A stretch of DNA of 64,000 bases. It comes from Methylohalomonas lacus (lineage in GTDB: Bacteria > Pseudomonadota > Gammaproteobacteria > Methylohalomonadales > Methylohalomonadaceae). This document shows, piece by piece, positions 39,316 to 48,969 of the stretch (within the stretch, counting starts at the first letter, position 1; the number at the start of each line of letters is the position of its first letter). Below the pieces are notes generated by a model. It was not told the origin of the DNA and did no database searches. It saw nothing but the letters and a program-made list of their open reading frames with translations. A program made the position numbers and the translations under genes. The stretch lies in NCBI RefSeq assembly GCF_024808875.1, contig NZ_JANUCT010000013.1, positions 1-64,000 on the forward strand. Direction: 5' to 3'.

Positions 39316-41064
39316 ATGACAGAGCCATCCCAAAAGGAAAAGCTGCGCGGCGCAGAGATCTTCGTGCGTGCGCTCAAAGATGAGGGCGTCGAGCACGTTT
39401 TCGGTTACCCCGGCGGCGCCGTTCTCCATATCTACGACGAACTGTTCAAGCAGGACGCGGTGGAACACATCCTCGTCCGCCACGAGCAGGGCGCGACCCA
39501 CGCCGCCGACGGCTACGCGCGCGCGACCGGCAAGCCGGGCGTCGTGCTGGTAACCTCCGGGCCCGGCGTGACCAATACCGTGACCGGTATCGCCACCGCC
39601 TACATGGATTCCATCCCGCTGGTGGTGTTCAGCGGCCAGGTGCCGACCGCCCTGATCGGCAACGACGCCTTTCAGGAAGTCGACGCCATCGGCATCACGC
39701 GCCCGTGCGTGAAACACAATTTCCTCGTCCGTGACGTCAAGGACCTTGCCAGCACGATCAAGAAGGCATTCCACGTCGCCATGAGCGGCCGGCCGGGACC
39801 GGTGCTGGTCGATATCCCCAAGGACGTCACCGCCGACGTCTGCGAATACGACTATCCCGAGTCGATCGAGCTGCGCTCCTACAAGCCGGTGACGCGCGGC
39901 CACCCGGGCCAGATCCGCAAGGCGGCCGACCTCATCCTGGCGGCGAAAAAGCCGATGATCTACGCCGGCGGCGGCGTCATCCTGTCGAATGCCCATCAGG
40001 AACTGACCGAGATGACGCAACGGCTGGGTTACCCGATCACCAATACGCTGATGGGTCTGGGCGCCTACCCGGCGACCGACAAGCAGTTCGTCGGCATGCT
40101 CGGCATGCACGGCACTTATGAGGCCAACATGGCCATGCATCACTGCGACGTGCTGGTCGCTATCGGTGCGCGTTTCGACGATCGTGTTACCGGCGACCTG
40201 GAGAAGTTCTGTCCGGAAGCCAAGATCGTGCATATCGACATCGACCCGGCGTCGATCTCCAAGAACGTGCCGGTGGATGTGCCTATCGTCGGTGACGTCA
40301 AGAGTGTGCTCGGTGACCTGACCGAGTTGCTGAAAGAGGACGCACGGCAGCCGGATGCGGCGGCACTGGCCGACTGGTGGCAGCAGATCGCCGACTGGCA
40401 GAAGCTCGATTGCCTGCGCTACAACCGCAACAGCGACATCATCAAGCCGCAGTATGTGGTGGAGAAACTCTGGGAAGTCACTGGCGGCGATGCCTATGTG
40501 ACCTCCGACGTCGGCCAGCATCAGATGTGGGCGGCACAGTACTACAAGTTCGACAAGCCGCGGCGCTGGATCAACTCCGGTGGCCTCGGCACGATGGGTT
40601 TCGGCGTGCCGGCGGCGATGGGCGTGAAACTCGCCTTCCGTGACGAGGAGGTGGTGTGCATCAGCGGCGAGGCCAGCCTGGTGATGTGTCTCCAGGAGCT
40701 GTCGACCTGCCTGCAGTACGACCTGCCGATCAAGATTGTCAGCCTGAATAACCGCTACATGGGCATGGTGCGGCAGTGGCAGGAATTCTTCTACGCCGGC
40801 CGCTACTCGCATTCATACATGGACGCGATCCCGGACTTCGTCAAGCTGGCCGAGGCCTACGGCCACGTCGGCATGCGTATTGAAAAGAGCGTTGATGTCG
40901 AGACGTCGCTGAAGGAAGCACTGGCGATGAAGGACCGGCTGGTGCTGATGGACTTCATCACCGATCAGACCGAGAACGTCTATCCGATGATTGCCGCGGG
41001 CAAGGGACAGAACGAAATGCACCTTTCACCCGAGCAGAGCTCGACCGACCGGGAACTCGCCTGA
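39316..41064 (+). CDS. ilvI: Acetolactate synthase, large subunit
   Basis: This ThDP enzyme makes acetolactate or acetohydroxybutyrate, the first common step of branched-chain amino acid synthesis. The 582-residue protein has the catalytic Glu in RHEQGATHAADGYAR, the FAD-region GDDRVTG-like ARFDDRVTGD, and the ThDP C-terminal half. The metal-binding motif, usually GDGS, reads GEAS here (residues 451-454); Glu for Asp is a known variant, and Ala for Gly is less usual. ilvH follows after one base. Confidence 0.95.
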   Translation: MTEPSQKEKLRGAEIFVRALKDEGVEHVFGYPGGAVLHIYDELFKQDAVEHILVRHEQGATHAADGYARATGKPGVVLVTSGPGVTNTVTGIATAYMDSIPLVVFSGQVPTALIGNDAFQEVDAIGITRPCVKHNFLVRDVKDLASTIKKAFHVAMSGRPGPVLVDIPKDVTADVCEYDYPESIELRSYKPVTRGHPGQIRKAADLILAAKKPMIYAGGGVILSNAHQELTEMTQRLGYPITNTLMGLGAYPATDKQFVGMLGMHGTYEANMAMHHCDVLVAIGARFDDRVTGDLEKFCPEAKIVHIDIDPASISKNVPVDVPIVGDVKSVLGDLTELLKEDARQPDAAALADWWQQIADWQKLDCLRYNRNSDIIKPQYVVEKLWEVTGGDAYVTSDVGQHQMWAAQYYKFDKPRRWINSGGLGTMGFGVPAAMGVKLAFRDEEVVCISGEASLVMCLQELSTCLQYDLPIKIVSLNNRYMGMVRQWQEFFYAGRYSHSYMDAIPDFVKLAEAYGHVGMRIEKSVDVETSLKEALAMKDRLVLMDFITDQTENVYPMIAAGKGQNEMHLSPEQSSTDRELA

Positions 41065-41065
41065 C

Positions 41066-41557
41066 ATGCGCCACATACTCTCCCTGCTTCTGGAAAATGA
41101 AGCCGGTGCGCTGTCGCGCGTGTCCGGACTGTTCTCCGCCCGTGCCTTCAACATCGAATCGCTGACCGTCGCGCCGACCGAAGATCCGAGCATCTCGCGC
41201 ATGACGCTGGTAACCGGCGGTTCGGAAGAGGTCATGGAACAGATCATCAAGCAGATCAACAAGCTCGTCGACGTCATCAAGGTCGTCGACCTGAGCGAAG
41301 CGCGGCATATCGAGCGTGAACTGATGCTGATCAAGACCCAGGCCAAGGGCGCGGCGCGCGAGGAAGTCAAACGTCTGGTCGACATCTTCCGCGGCCGCAT
41401 CATCGACGTGACCGAAAACAGCTACACGATCGAGCTGACCGGTCCCGGCGACAAGCTCAACGCGTTCCTGGAAGCGCTCGATCGGCGCATGATTCTCGAG
41501 GTCGTGCGTTCGGGGGTGTCCGGCATCGCACGCGGCGACCGGGCGATTGGCATTTAA
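41066..41557 (+). CDS. ilvH: Acetolactate synthase, regulatory small subunit
   Basis: The true start is ATG 41066 (163 residues, the family length), giving MRHILSLLLENEAGALSRVS; the upstream frame overlaps ilvI and is spurious. The N-terminal ACT domain (residues 1-75) binds valine for feedback inhibition, with the conserved NEAGALSRV segment. The C-terminal domain has GRIIDVTENSYTIELTG. It activates IlvI and is translated from the same mRNA. Confidence 0.95.
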   Translation: MRHILSLLLENEAGALSRVSGLFSARAFNIESLTVAPTEDPSISRMTLVTGGSEEVMEQIIKQINKLVDVIKVVDLSEARHIERELMLIKTQAKGAAREEVKRLVDIFRGRIIDVTENSYTIELTGPGDKLNAFLEALDRRMILEVVRSGVSGIARGDRAIGI

Positions 41558-41579
41558 TTGTGTGAATGGTGAGTTGATT

Positions 41580-41633
41580 GTTCGCGGCGCGAGCTTGTCG
41601 CGGTATGCCGTAAACCGGGATCGCCGCTCCTAC
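41580..41633. repeat. Dispersed repeat B, divergent copy B5
   Basis: GTTCGCGGCGCGAGCTTGTC at the left and GGGATCGCCGCTCCTACC at the right match the ends of B elements in reverse orientation; the interior is shorter. It is followed by a CCAGTCACTAATCAACC run. It lies between ilvH and ilvC without an evident terminator. Confidence 0.55.
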
Positions 41634-41675
41634 CTATTCGCTATTTACCAGTCACTAATCAACCATTAGAAGTGA

Positions 41676-42710
<1,035 letters not shown>

Positions 42711-42759
42711 GCTGGCAGCTGGCTGTCCAATTTGGTAGCCGTACCAGCAGTAACGCGAA

Positions 42760-42795
42760 AGCGCCCGCTCATGGTTGAGCGGGCGTTCACTTTTT
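42760..42795 (+). terminator. Intrinsic terminator after ilvC
   Basis: CGCCCGCTCA-TGGT-TGAGCGGGCG forms a 10-base-pair GC-rich hairpin, followed by TTCACTTTTT. It closes the ilv transcription unit. Confidence 0.88.
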
Positions 42796-42842
42796 ATAGG
42801 GATCGCTGACACTGAACGCTGAAGAGCAGGCGGCGGTAAAAT

Positions 42843-43520
42843 ATGCCCAGTAACAGTTATCCAATCATTGCCCGCGAGGGCTGGTTCTACGTTGTCCTGA
42901 TTGCAGCCGTGGCACTGCTGGTCAAGATTTATGTCAGTCTGGCCGCCGGCATCGGTCTGCTCGCGCTATTGGCCATACTGCTGGTGCTGTTACGCGATCC
43001 GCCGCGCTCGGTACCGTCGGTTCCCTCGGGCCTCGTCAGTCCCGTGCATGGCCATGTCGTCGACGTTAACCATGTTACCGACATCTGGCTGAAACGCCCG
43101 TCAACGCATATTCGCCTGCGCATGTCACCGCTCGATATCTATTCGTTACGCTGTCCGATCGAGGGCCGGGTGATGGACCAGAAGTCGGGCCGTGATCACG
43201 ATAACCCGCACATTCGCCAGTATGCCTTCTGGCTGCGTACCGACGAGGGTGACGATGTGGTCGTGTCGATCCGCATGGGCTGGCTGCCGAAACGCGCCCG
43301 CCTGTACGTGCAGTCCGGCGAACGTCTGGGCCAGGGCCAGCGCTGCGGTTATATCTATTTCGGCGGCGAGGTTGACCTCTGGTTGCCGGAACACGTGCGC
43401 CTCGACATTGAAAACGGCCAGCCGGTGGTTGCCGGTTCCATGCTGCTGGGCAAGTTGGTGCATCGCCACGGCGCCAGCATTACCGATGTCGACACCGTGC
43501 CCGCCGCCCGCGCTTCCTGA
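42843..43520 (+). CDS. Phosphatidylserine decarboxylase-like protein lacking catalytic residues (predicted pseudoenzyme)
   Basis: The 225-residue protein aligns from memory with short (archaeal-type) phosphatidylserine decarboxylases: YPIIAREGW start, membrane segment at 14-50, and RDPPRSVPSVPSG. All three catalytic positions are changed. SPADG has become SPVHG (His69 for Asp), the VHxNR motif is IYSLR (Tyr100 for His), and the self-cleaving FGS is FGG (Gly175 for Ser), so no pyruvoyl group can form there. It lies just before pssA. Loss of decarboxylase activity is an inference; a scaffold or regulatory role in phospholipid synthesis is possible. Confidence 0.75.
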   Translation: MPSNSYPIIAREGWFYVVLIAAVALLVKIYVSLAAGIGLLALLAILLVLLRDPPRSVPSVPSGLVSPVHGHVVDVNHVTDIWLKRPSTHIRLRMSPLDIYSLRCPIEGRVMDQKSGRDHDNPHIRQYAFWLRTDEGDDVVVSIRMGWLPKRARLYVQSGERLGQGQRCGYIYFGGEVDLWLPEHVRLDIENGQPVVAGSMLLGKLVHRHGASITDVDTVPAARAS

Positions 43521-43832
43521 GCCACAGGGTTATTAGTGATTGGTGGTTGGCGACGCCCGGTCTCTGCGGGAGCGGATTAAAATCTGCGAACCTTCCAACG
43601 CTTGTATCGCCGATTATAATCGGCTCCCACAGTAGAATGATTTTAGGATCGTAGGAGCGGCGACCCCGCCGCGAACAGCGCTGGTTAAAGGGCCATTGAA
43701 TTTTAATTTTCCCTTGACGCCGAAACAGGGTCGATCACGCTATTTTGTCACCAGTCACCGCCGGCAGCATTTGCAAGTTCACCGGCAGCACGCGAGAATT
43801 GATTCCCCATTTTCCCAGGCTAATCTGAAGCG
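43521..43832. repeat. Repeat-filled gap with A4, B4 and E2
   Basis: Repeat A copy A4 is at 43566-43630 (left GCGGGAGCGGATTAAAATCT, right GCCGATTATAATCGGCTCCC). A B left half (GTAGGAGCGGCGACCCCGCC, 43651-43670) runs directly into the E segment (CCTTGACGCCGAAACAGGGT and GATCACGCTATTT, to 43759). This shows the intact form of the composite that the IS interrupts at 131. Nothing else is seen. Confidence 0.75.
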
Positions 43833-44624
43833 ATGTCCTACCGAATGAACCGTGGCCGCGGTATCTACCTGCTGCCCAACCTGTTTACCACCGGTGCCCT
43901 GTTCGCCGGTTTCTACGCGATCGTCGCGGCCAGCGGCCAGTACTTCGAGGCGGCCGCCGTGGCCATTTTTGTCGCCATCGTGCTTGACGGCATGGACGGG
44001 CGCATCGCCCGCATGACCAATACCGAGAGCGAGTTTGGTGCCCAGTACGACAGTCTCTCGGACATGGTGTCGTTCGGCCTGAGCCCGGCGCTGGTGATGT
44101 ATGCCTGGTCGCTGGGTGATATGGGCAAGGCCGGCTGGCTGGCGGCATTTATTTACGCCGCTGCCGCCGCACTGCGGCTGGCGCGCTTCAATACCCAGGT
44201 CGGCAGTGCCGACAAGCGCTATTTCCAGGGCCTGCCGTCGCCGGCGGCGGCCGGTCTGATTGCCGGCCTGGTCTGGCTCGGCAGTCGCTACCAGATCAAT
44301 ACCTTCTTCCTGACCCAGGGATTCACGCTGTTTCTGACGGTTGCCGCCGGCGTACTCATGGTCAGCAACGTGCGCTACAACAGCTTCAAGGAGCTGGATC
44401 TGCGCGGCAAGGTGCCGTTCATGACGATCCTCGTCATCGTACTGGTGTTCGTCTTCATCTCGCTCGAGCCGCCGCTGGTGCTGTTCGGTATGCTGCTGCT
44501 GTATGCCGCGTCCGGTCCGGTGCTGACGCTGATGACCCTGCGCCAGCACCGCGCCCGCCGTACCGGTGCGGCGGGCGGCTCGCAACCCCGCGAACAAGTG
44601 CCCGATGAGGACCGGGACGCCTAG
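43833..44624 (+). CDS. pssA: CDP-diacylglycerol--serine O-phosphatidyltransferase
   Basis: This integral membrane enzyme makes phosphatidylserine from CDP-diacylglycerol and serine. The 263-residue protein starts with RGIYLLPNLFTTGALFAGFY, and the CDP-alcohol phosphotransferase motif reads DGMDGRIARMTNTESEFGAQYDSLSD-like at residues 50-75, with its Asp residues intact. About seven membrane segments are seen. Phosphatidylserine must be decarboxylated to phosphatidylethanolamine by an active enzyme, presumably encoded elsewhere. Confidence 0.94.
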   Translation: MSYRMNRGRGIYLLPNLFTTGALFAGFYAIVAASGQYFEAAAVAIFVAIVLDGMDGRIARMTNTESEFGAQYDSLSDMVSFGLSPALVMYAWSLGDMGKAGWLAAFIYAAAAALRLARFNTQVGSADKRYFQGLPSPAAAGLIAGLVWLGSRYQINTFFLTQGFTLFLTVAAGVLMVSNVRYNSFKELDLRGKVPFMTILVIVLVFVFISLEPPLVLFGMLLLYAASGPVLTLMTLRQHRARRTGAAGGSQPREQVPDEDRDA

Positions 44625-44699
44625 TCCGGTCGCTGACGAGCGGGCGATCCCGCGGCGCCTGCGCCATCAGCCAGGGCGTTGCGCTTTTTAGACCCAGTC

Positions 44700-44728
44700 T
44701 TGAAATTTGCCCGCAGGCGTCCTATATT
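44700..44728 (+). promoter_or_regulatory. Sigma-70 promoter candidate for leuA leader
   Basis: TTGAAA (44700-44705), 17 bases, then TATATT (44723-44728) is close to consensus. The start site would fall near 44735, only a few bases before the leader-peptide ATG at 44739, so the leader would be nearly leaderless. Confidence 0.6.
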
Positions 44729-44738
44729 GGCTCCTATC

Positions 44739-44834
44739 ATGCAATACAACAGCGCAATCAAGCTTTCCCTCCGCAACCGTACCCACGGTTCCGCGCTGCT
44801 GCTCGGCCTGCTGCTGCCCTGCCAGGGCAGATAA
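44739..44834 (+). CDS. leuA leader peptide (leucine-sensing)
   Basis: A 31-codon frame encodes MQYNSAIKLSLRNRTHGSA followed by LLLGLLLPCQGR and a TAA stop. Six of seven consecutive codons (44796-44816) are leucine codons, the hallmark of an attenuation leader ahead of leucine genes. It is too short for usual gene calling. It ends 113 bases before leuA. Slow decoding of the leucine run would stall a ribosome on the hairpin at 44814-44830. Coding is visible; the regulatory mechanism is inferred. Confidence 0.75.
   Translation: MQYNSAIKLSLRNRTHGSALLLGLLLPCQGR
44814..44830 (+). promoter_or_regulatory. Hairpin overlapping the end of the leuA leader peptide
   Basis: CTGCCCT-GCC-AGGGCAG is a perfect 7-base-pair stem spanning the last leucine codon and the stop region. 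ATAATCTTACTT follows, too weak a T-tract for a certain terminator. A second small hairpin, AACCGT-ACCC-ACGGTT, lies upstream at 44775-44790. A ribosome stalled on the leucine run would cover the main stem. Confidence 0.5.
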
Positions 44835-44947
44835 TCTTACTTCACAAATCCCGTTGTACCGTCGGTCGTTAACCCGGCCCAAGCCATTTACAGTTGTCGC
44901 GTTCGAGCCATCTGTCTACACTCGGGCGCAATGCAGGAAGAAGAGCT

Positions 44948-46504
44948 ATGAGTGCCAATAAAGACAAACTTTATATATTCGATACGACCTTGCGCGACGG
45001 TGAACAAAGTCCCGGCGCCTCCATGACCAAGGACGAGAAGATGCGCATCGGCAAGGCGCTGGAGCGCATGCGCGTCGACGTCATCGAGGCCGGGTTCCCG
45101 GCCGCCAGCCCCGGAGATGCCGAGTCTGTACAGGCGGTTGCCGAGATCGTCAGGGACAGCACGATCTGTGGTCTCGCCCGCGCGCTGGACAAGGACATCG
45201 ATATTGCCGCCGAGGCGCTCAAGCCGGCCGCCTCGAAACGCATACACACATTTATCGCCACGTCGCCCATTCACATGCAGACGAAGCTGCGCATGGAGCC
45301 GGACCAGGTCGTCGAGCAGGCGGTACGGGCGGTCAAGCGCGCGCGCGGTCATACCGATGATGTCGAGTTTTCGGCCGAGGATGCCGGGCGTTCGGAATTC
45401 GACTTTCTCTGCCGCATTGTCGAGGCAGCGATCGACGCCGGCGCCAATACGATCAACATTCCCGATACTGTCGGCTACAACCTGCCCAGCCAGTTCGGTG
45501 ACTTGATCCGGCGTTTGCGTGAAAACATTCCGAACTCGGACAAGGCGGTGTTCTCCGTGCACTGCCACAATGACCTCGGCCTGGCGGTGGCCAACTCCCT
45601 GGCCGCCGTGTTGAACGGCGCGCGCCAGGTTGAATGCACCATCAATGGTCTCGGCGAGCGTGCCGGCAACGCGGCGCTGGAAGAGATCGCCATGAGCGTG
45701 CGCACGCGCCAGGACGTGTTTCCATGCAACGTTGACCTCGAGACCACCGAGATCATCAATTGTTCACGGCTGGTATCGACCATCACCGGTTTCGTCGTGC
45801 AGCCGAACAAGGCCGTCGTCGGCGCCAACGCGTTCGCGCACGAGTCCGGTATTCACCAGGACGGCGTGCTCAAGAACCGCGAGACCTACGAGATCATGAA
45901 GGCCGAGGACGTCGGCTGGAACACCAACCGCATGGTGCTCGGCAAACATTCCGGCCGCAATGCCTTCAAGGCGCGGCTCAAGGAAATCGGCATCGACTTC
46001 GCCCGCGAGGAAGAACTCAACAGCGCGTTCAGCCGGTTCAAGGATCTCGCCGACAAGAAGCACGAGATCTACGACGAGGATTTGCAGGCGCTGGTCTCCG
46101 AGGTCATCCACGACTCGGTCAAGGAACGCTTCAAGCTGGTCGGCATGCGCGTGTGCTCGGAAACCGGTGAGACGCCGGTCGCGCAGGTTACCCTGCTGGT
46201 CGATGGCAAGGAACAGAGCATCTCCGCCGAGGGCGGCGGTCCGGTCGACGCCACGTTCAAGGCGATCGAGTCGCTGGTCAAGAGCGGTTGCGACCTGCAG
46301 CTGTATTCGGTCAACAATATCACCACCGGCACCGATTCGCAGGGCGAGGTCACCGTGCGGCTCGACAAGCGTGGCCGCATCGTCAATGGCCAGGGGTCCG
46401 ATACCGACATTGTTATCGCCTCGGCCAAGGCCTATCTCAATGCCCTGAACAAGGCCCTGCAGACCGGCGAGCGGACGCACCCGCAGGCGGCCAGCCAGAT
46501 ATGA
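44948..46504 (+). CDS. leuA: 2-isopropylmalate synthase
   Basis: The enzyme condenses acetyl-CoA with 2-oxoisovalerate, the committed step to leucine. ATG 44948 is chosen because [20 protein letters not shown] is the family N-terminus and AGGAAGAAGAG precedes it; the frame extends upstream without sense. The 518 residues include the TIM barrel with [16 protein letters not shown] and the C-terminal leucine-sensing domain (from about residue 390). Regulation through the leader peptide at 44739 is likely. leuB, leuC and leuD are not nearby. Confidence 0.96.
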   Translation: MSANKDKLYIFDTTLRDGEQSPGASMTKDEKMRIGKALERMRVDVIEAGFPAASPGDAESVQAVAEIVRDSTICGLARALDKDIDIAAEALKPAASKRIHTFIATSPIHMQTKLRMEPDQVVEQAVRAVKRARGHTDDVEFSAEDAGRSEFDFLCRIVEAAIDAGANTINIPDTVGYNLPSQFGDLIRRLRENIPNSDKAVFSVHCHNDLGLAVANSLAAVLNGARQVECTINGLGERAGNAALEEIAMSVRTRQDVFPCNVDLETTEIINCSRLVSTITGFVVQPNKAVVGANAFAHESGIHQDGVLKNRETYEIMKAEDVGWNTNRMVLGKHSGRNAFKARLKEIGIDFAREEELNSAFSRFKDLADKKHEIYDEDLQALVSEVIHDSVKERFKLVGMRVCSETGETPVAQVTLLVDGKEQSISAEGGGPVDATFKAIESLVKSGCDLQLYSVNNITTGTDSQGEVTVRLDKRGRIVNGQGSDTDIVIASAKAYLNALNKALQTGERTHPQAASQI

Positions 46505-47259
46505 GCGACCGCGCGGCCGGCCTGTCCGAGCGTCAGCGTCAGTATCTGCAGGCGCTGGATATCCCGGTCTGGCGGTCGCGCGCTGCGGTGGATGAAACGG
46601 CTGCCGAATCCCAGGCAGTGGCGGCGCAAGCGGCAGAACCCGTGGCCGCGCCGCTCGGTGCCGACGTGACGGCGGCCTGGTCGCAGCTCGAACGCGAGGT
46701 GGTCGAGTGCACCAAGTGCGAGCTGTACCGGACACGAACGCAGGCGGTGTTCGGCGTCGGCAACCGGCAGGCGGACTGGCTGATCGTCGGCGAGGCGCCC
46801 GGCCGCGATGAGGATCAGCAGGGCGAGCCGTTCGTCGGCCGCGCCGGCAAGCTGCTCAATGCCATGCTCGAGGCGCTGGGTTACGCGCGCGAGGATGTCT
46901 ACATCGCCAACATCCTGAAAAGCCGGCCGCCGAAAAACCGCGACCCGAAGCCCGAGGAAGTAGCGGCCTGCGAGCCCTATCTCAAGCAGCAGATCGCCCT
47001 GCTGAAGCCGAAGATCATTCTCGCCGTCGGCCGTGTCGCGGCACAGAACCTGCTCAAGACCGACACGCCGATCGGCAAACTGCGCGGCCAGCGACTGGAG
47101 TACCAGGTAGCGGCGGAGACCGTGACAAAGGTGCCGGTGGTGGTGACCTATCATCCGGCCTACCTGCTGCGATCGCCGGCCGACAAGCGCAAGGCGTGGC
47201 AGGATTTACTGCTGGCGCGACAGATTTACCATGAAGCTCGCAGTGGGGCTGCGGCGTGA
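46501..47259 (+). CDS. Family 4 uracil-DNA glycosylase (unusual iron-sulfur site)
   Basis: The 252-residue enzyme removes uracil from [23 protein letters not shown] and the [11 protein letters not shown] motif identify family 4. Of the four cysteines that normally hold a [4Fe-4S] cluster, Cys70, Cys73 and Cys157 are present, but the third, normally in LKCRPP, is Ser141 (ILKSRPP). The cluster may use serine or be less stable. The first 60 residues are a variable linker. The ATG overlaps the leuA stop (ATGA). Confidence 0.88.
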   Translation: MSDRAAGLSERQRQYLQALDIPVWRSRAAVDETAAESQAVAAQAAEPVAAPLGADVTAAWSQLEREVVECTKCELYRTRTQAVFGVGNRQADWLIVGEAPGRDEDQQGEPFVGRAGKLLNAMLEALGYAREDVYIANILKSRPPKNRDPKPEEVAACEPYLKQQIALLKPKIILAVGRVAAQNLLKTDTPIGKLRGQRLEYQVAAETVTKVPVVVTYHPAYLLRSPADKRKAWQDLLLARQIYHEARSGAAA

Positions 47260-47735
47260 GTGCCGTCCTGAAACCGGAACCGCAGTTCCGGCCGATGCGC
47301 GAAACCGACGTCGAGGTGGTGCTGGCCATCGAGAACAGCGCCTACGATTATCCGTGGACGCCGGGTATCTTCCATGACTGCCTGCGGGTTGGTTATTCCT
47401 GCTGGATCATGGGGCAGCAGAATCCCGTCGACGGTTACGGCATCATGACCATCGGTGCCGGCGAGTGCCACATACTCAATGTCTGCATCAGTCCGGCGCT
47501 GCAGAATCGGGGACTGGGGCGCTTCATGCTCGAACACCTGCTCGGCCTGGCCAGTGAGTACCGCGCGGATACGGCATTTCTCGAGGTCCGCCCGACCAAC
47601 AAATCAGCCATTCATCTTTATGACAGCATGGGCTTTAATCAGGTCGGCATCCGGCGCGATTATTATCCGGCGGCCAGCGGCCGCGAGGATGCGCTGATCC
47701 TGGCAAAGACCCTGGCGACCGGCGACTGGGGTTAG
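47256..47735 (+). CDS. rimI: Ribosomal protein alanine N-acetyltransferase RimI
   Basis: This GNAT-family enzyme acetylates the N-terminal alanine of ribosomal protein S18. The 159-residue protein shows the acetyl-CoA-binding motif ISPALQNRGLGRFMLEHLL, then FLEVRPTNKSAIHLYDSMGF and the C-terminal tract RRDYYPAASGREDALIL characteristic of RimI. The start is GTG at 47256, overlapping the glycosylase stop by 4 bases. Confidence 0.93.
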   Translation: MSAVLKPEPQFRPMRETDVEVVLAIENSAYDYPWTPGIFHDCLRVGYSCWIMGQQNPVDGYGIMTIGAGECHILNVCISPALQNRGLGRFMLEHLLGLASEYRADTAFLEVRPTNKSAIHLYDSMGFNQVGIRRDYYPAASGREDALILAKTLATGDWG

Positions 47736-47805
47736 CTGCCAGGTGTTGGCACGATATGGCGTGCCGGCTTCATGCTGCCAGCAGCGGTTGCGGCATCGTG
47801 TTTGC

Positions 47806-48831
47806 TCAGGCCAACAGGGTGATCGTGGCGGCAGCAGCATAAAGCAACAGGATCAGGAAACTCTCGAAACCGATACGGCCGATGCCGTCGCGTTCCCGGC
47901 AGATGAAGCCGAGCAGCAGAATGGCGGTCATGAGGATCGTGAGCAGCCCCCAGGCGAGCTGCGGCGTGCCGATGGCGTGGTAGATGGAACCGTCGCGATA
48001 GGCGATGTCCGCGGCGGCAAACACCAGGATGTTAAAGCAGTTGGTGCCGAGGATGTTGCTGACCGCGAGTGTCAGGGCGCCGTAGCGAACAGCCGCAATG
48101 GTCGTGACCAGCTCGGGCAGGGAAGTAAAGAATGCCGTGAACAGGGTGCCGACCGCGGATTCGGACAGGGCGGTTTCGCTGGCAATGGTCTCGGCGGCGT
48201 TCATCAGCGCCCAGCCGGAAGTCGCAATCAGCAGCGCCAGCAGGGCGAACACCAGCCATAACCGCAGTCCGGCGCGCTGGTTGTCATTGCCGGCCTGGTC
48301 CGGCTGGTCGACCACGGTCTGCGAAGTGCGCCGCGGTATCCACATGGGCCGGTATTGGCTGCTTTGCACGAGGCGGTAACCCAGAATATAGCTGCATACC
48401 AGTAGCGGCGTGATCGGGTGAATACCGAGCACAGCGACCGGCACCGTGACCATGGCAAGCAGGGGGATGACCAGCAGGCCGATGAACAGGGCGGCCTGGA
48501 TAAGATTGGGCGAGGTTGCCGCGGCGTGTTCGAGATTGGCCTTGCGGTAGAAGATGTCGCCGATGCAGAGAAAAACCAGGTTGACGGCCAGGCTGCCCAT
48601 GACATTACCCATGGCCAGTGCGGCGTAACCATCAACGGCGGCAGTCAACGTGGCCGCGAAATCCGGCAATGAGGTAATGCCGGCAAGAAACAGCCCGCCC
48701 ATCAGCGCTTCACCCCAGCCGGTCCGATCGGCCAGTTCATCGGCCAGCTGTGCCAGGCGCACGCCGGTTACAGCGATAATGACAGCGGCAATGGCAAAGA
48801 CGACAATACTGCTGCCGAGGGTTGAGAACAT
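47806..48831 (-). CDS. Calcium/sodium exchanger-family (CaCA) membrane protein
   Basis: The 341-residue protein has about ten membrane segments in two inverted halves. The alpha repeats are GLFLAGITSLPDFAATLTAA with GNVMGS, and TAFFTSLPELVTTIAAVRYG with SNILGTNCFN. The first repeat has Asp where Glu is usual in the SxPE motif. A hydrophilic loop (about residues 165-190) separates the halves. It transports cations, probably Ca against Na or protons. It is transcribed alone. Confidence 0.88.
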   Translation of the reverse strand: MFSTLGSSIVVFAIAAVIIAVTGVRLAQLADELADRTGWGEALMGGLFLAGITSLPDFAATLTAAVDGYAALAMGNVMGSLAVNLVFLCIGDIFYRKANLEHAAATSPNLIQAALFIGLLVIPLLAMVTVPVAVLGIHPITPLLVCSYILGYRLVQSSQYRPMWIPRRTSQTVVDQPDQAGNDNQRAGLRLWLVFALLALLIATSGWALMNAAETIASETALSESAVGTLFTAFFTSLPELVTTIAAVRYGALTLAVSNILGTNCFNILVFAAADIAYRDGSIYHAIGTPQLAWGLLTILMTAILLLGFICRERDGIGRIGFESFLILLLYAAAATITLLA

Positions 48832-48969
48832 GAAGGCAATTTGTCGGATGAGAGTATCGGCATTACTGTAGAACGGATTGGCCGATGTTCAAAACCGGTA
48901 TTTCATCGACAATCGGGCAAAGCCGTCTAAACTGAAGCCAATCGGTTCGCCGGGCGGGGATACAATCTT

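Noticed and set aside
39283-40812. 509-codon open frame opposite ilvI
   Set aside because: It is the antisense shadow of ilvI, rich in His, Gln and Arg as expected for such frames.
44835-44947. Clear intrinsic terminator between the leucine leader and leuA
   Set aside because: No GC-rich stem followed by a real T-run was found. Only the hairpin at 44814-44830 with a weak tail is supported.
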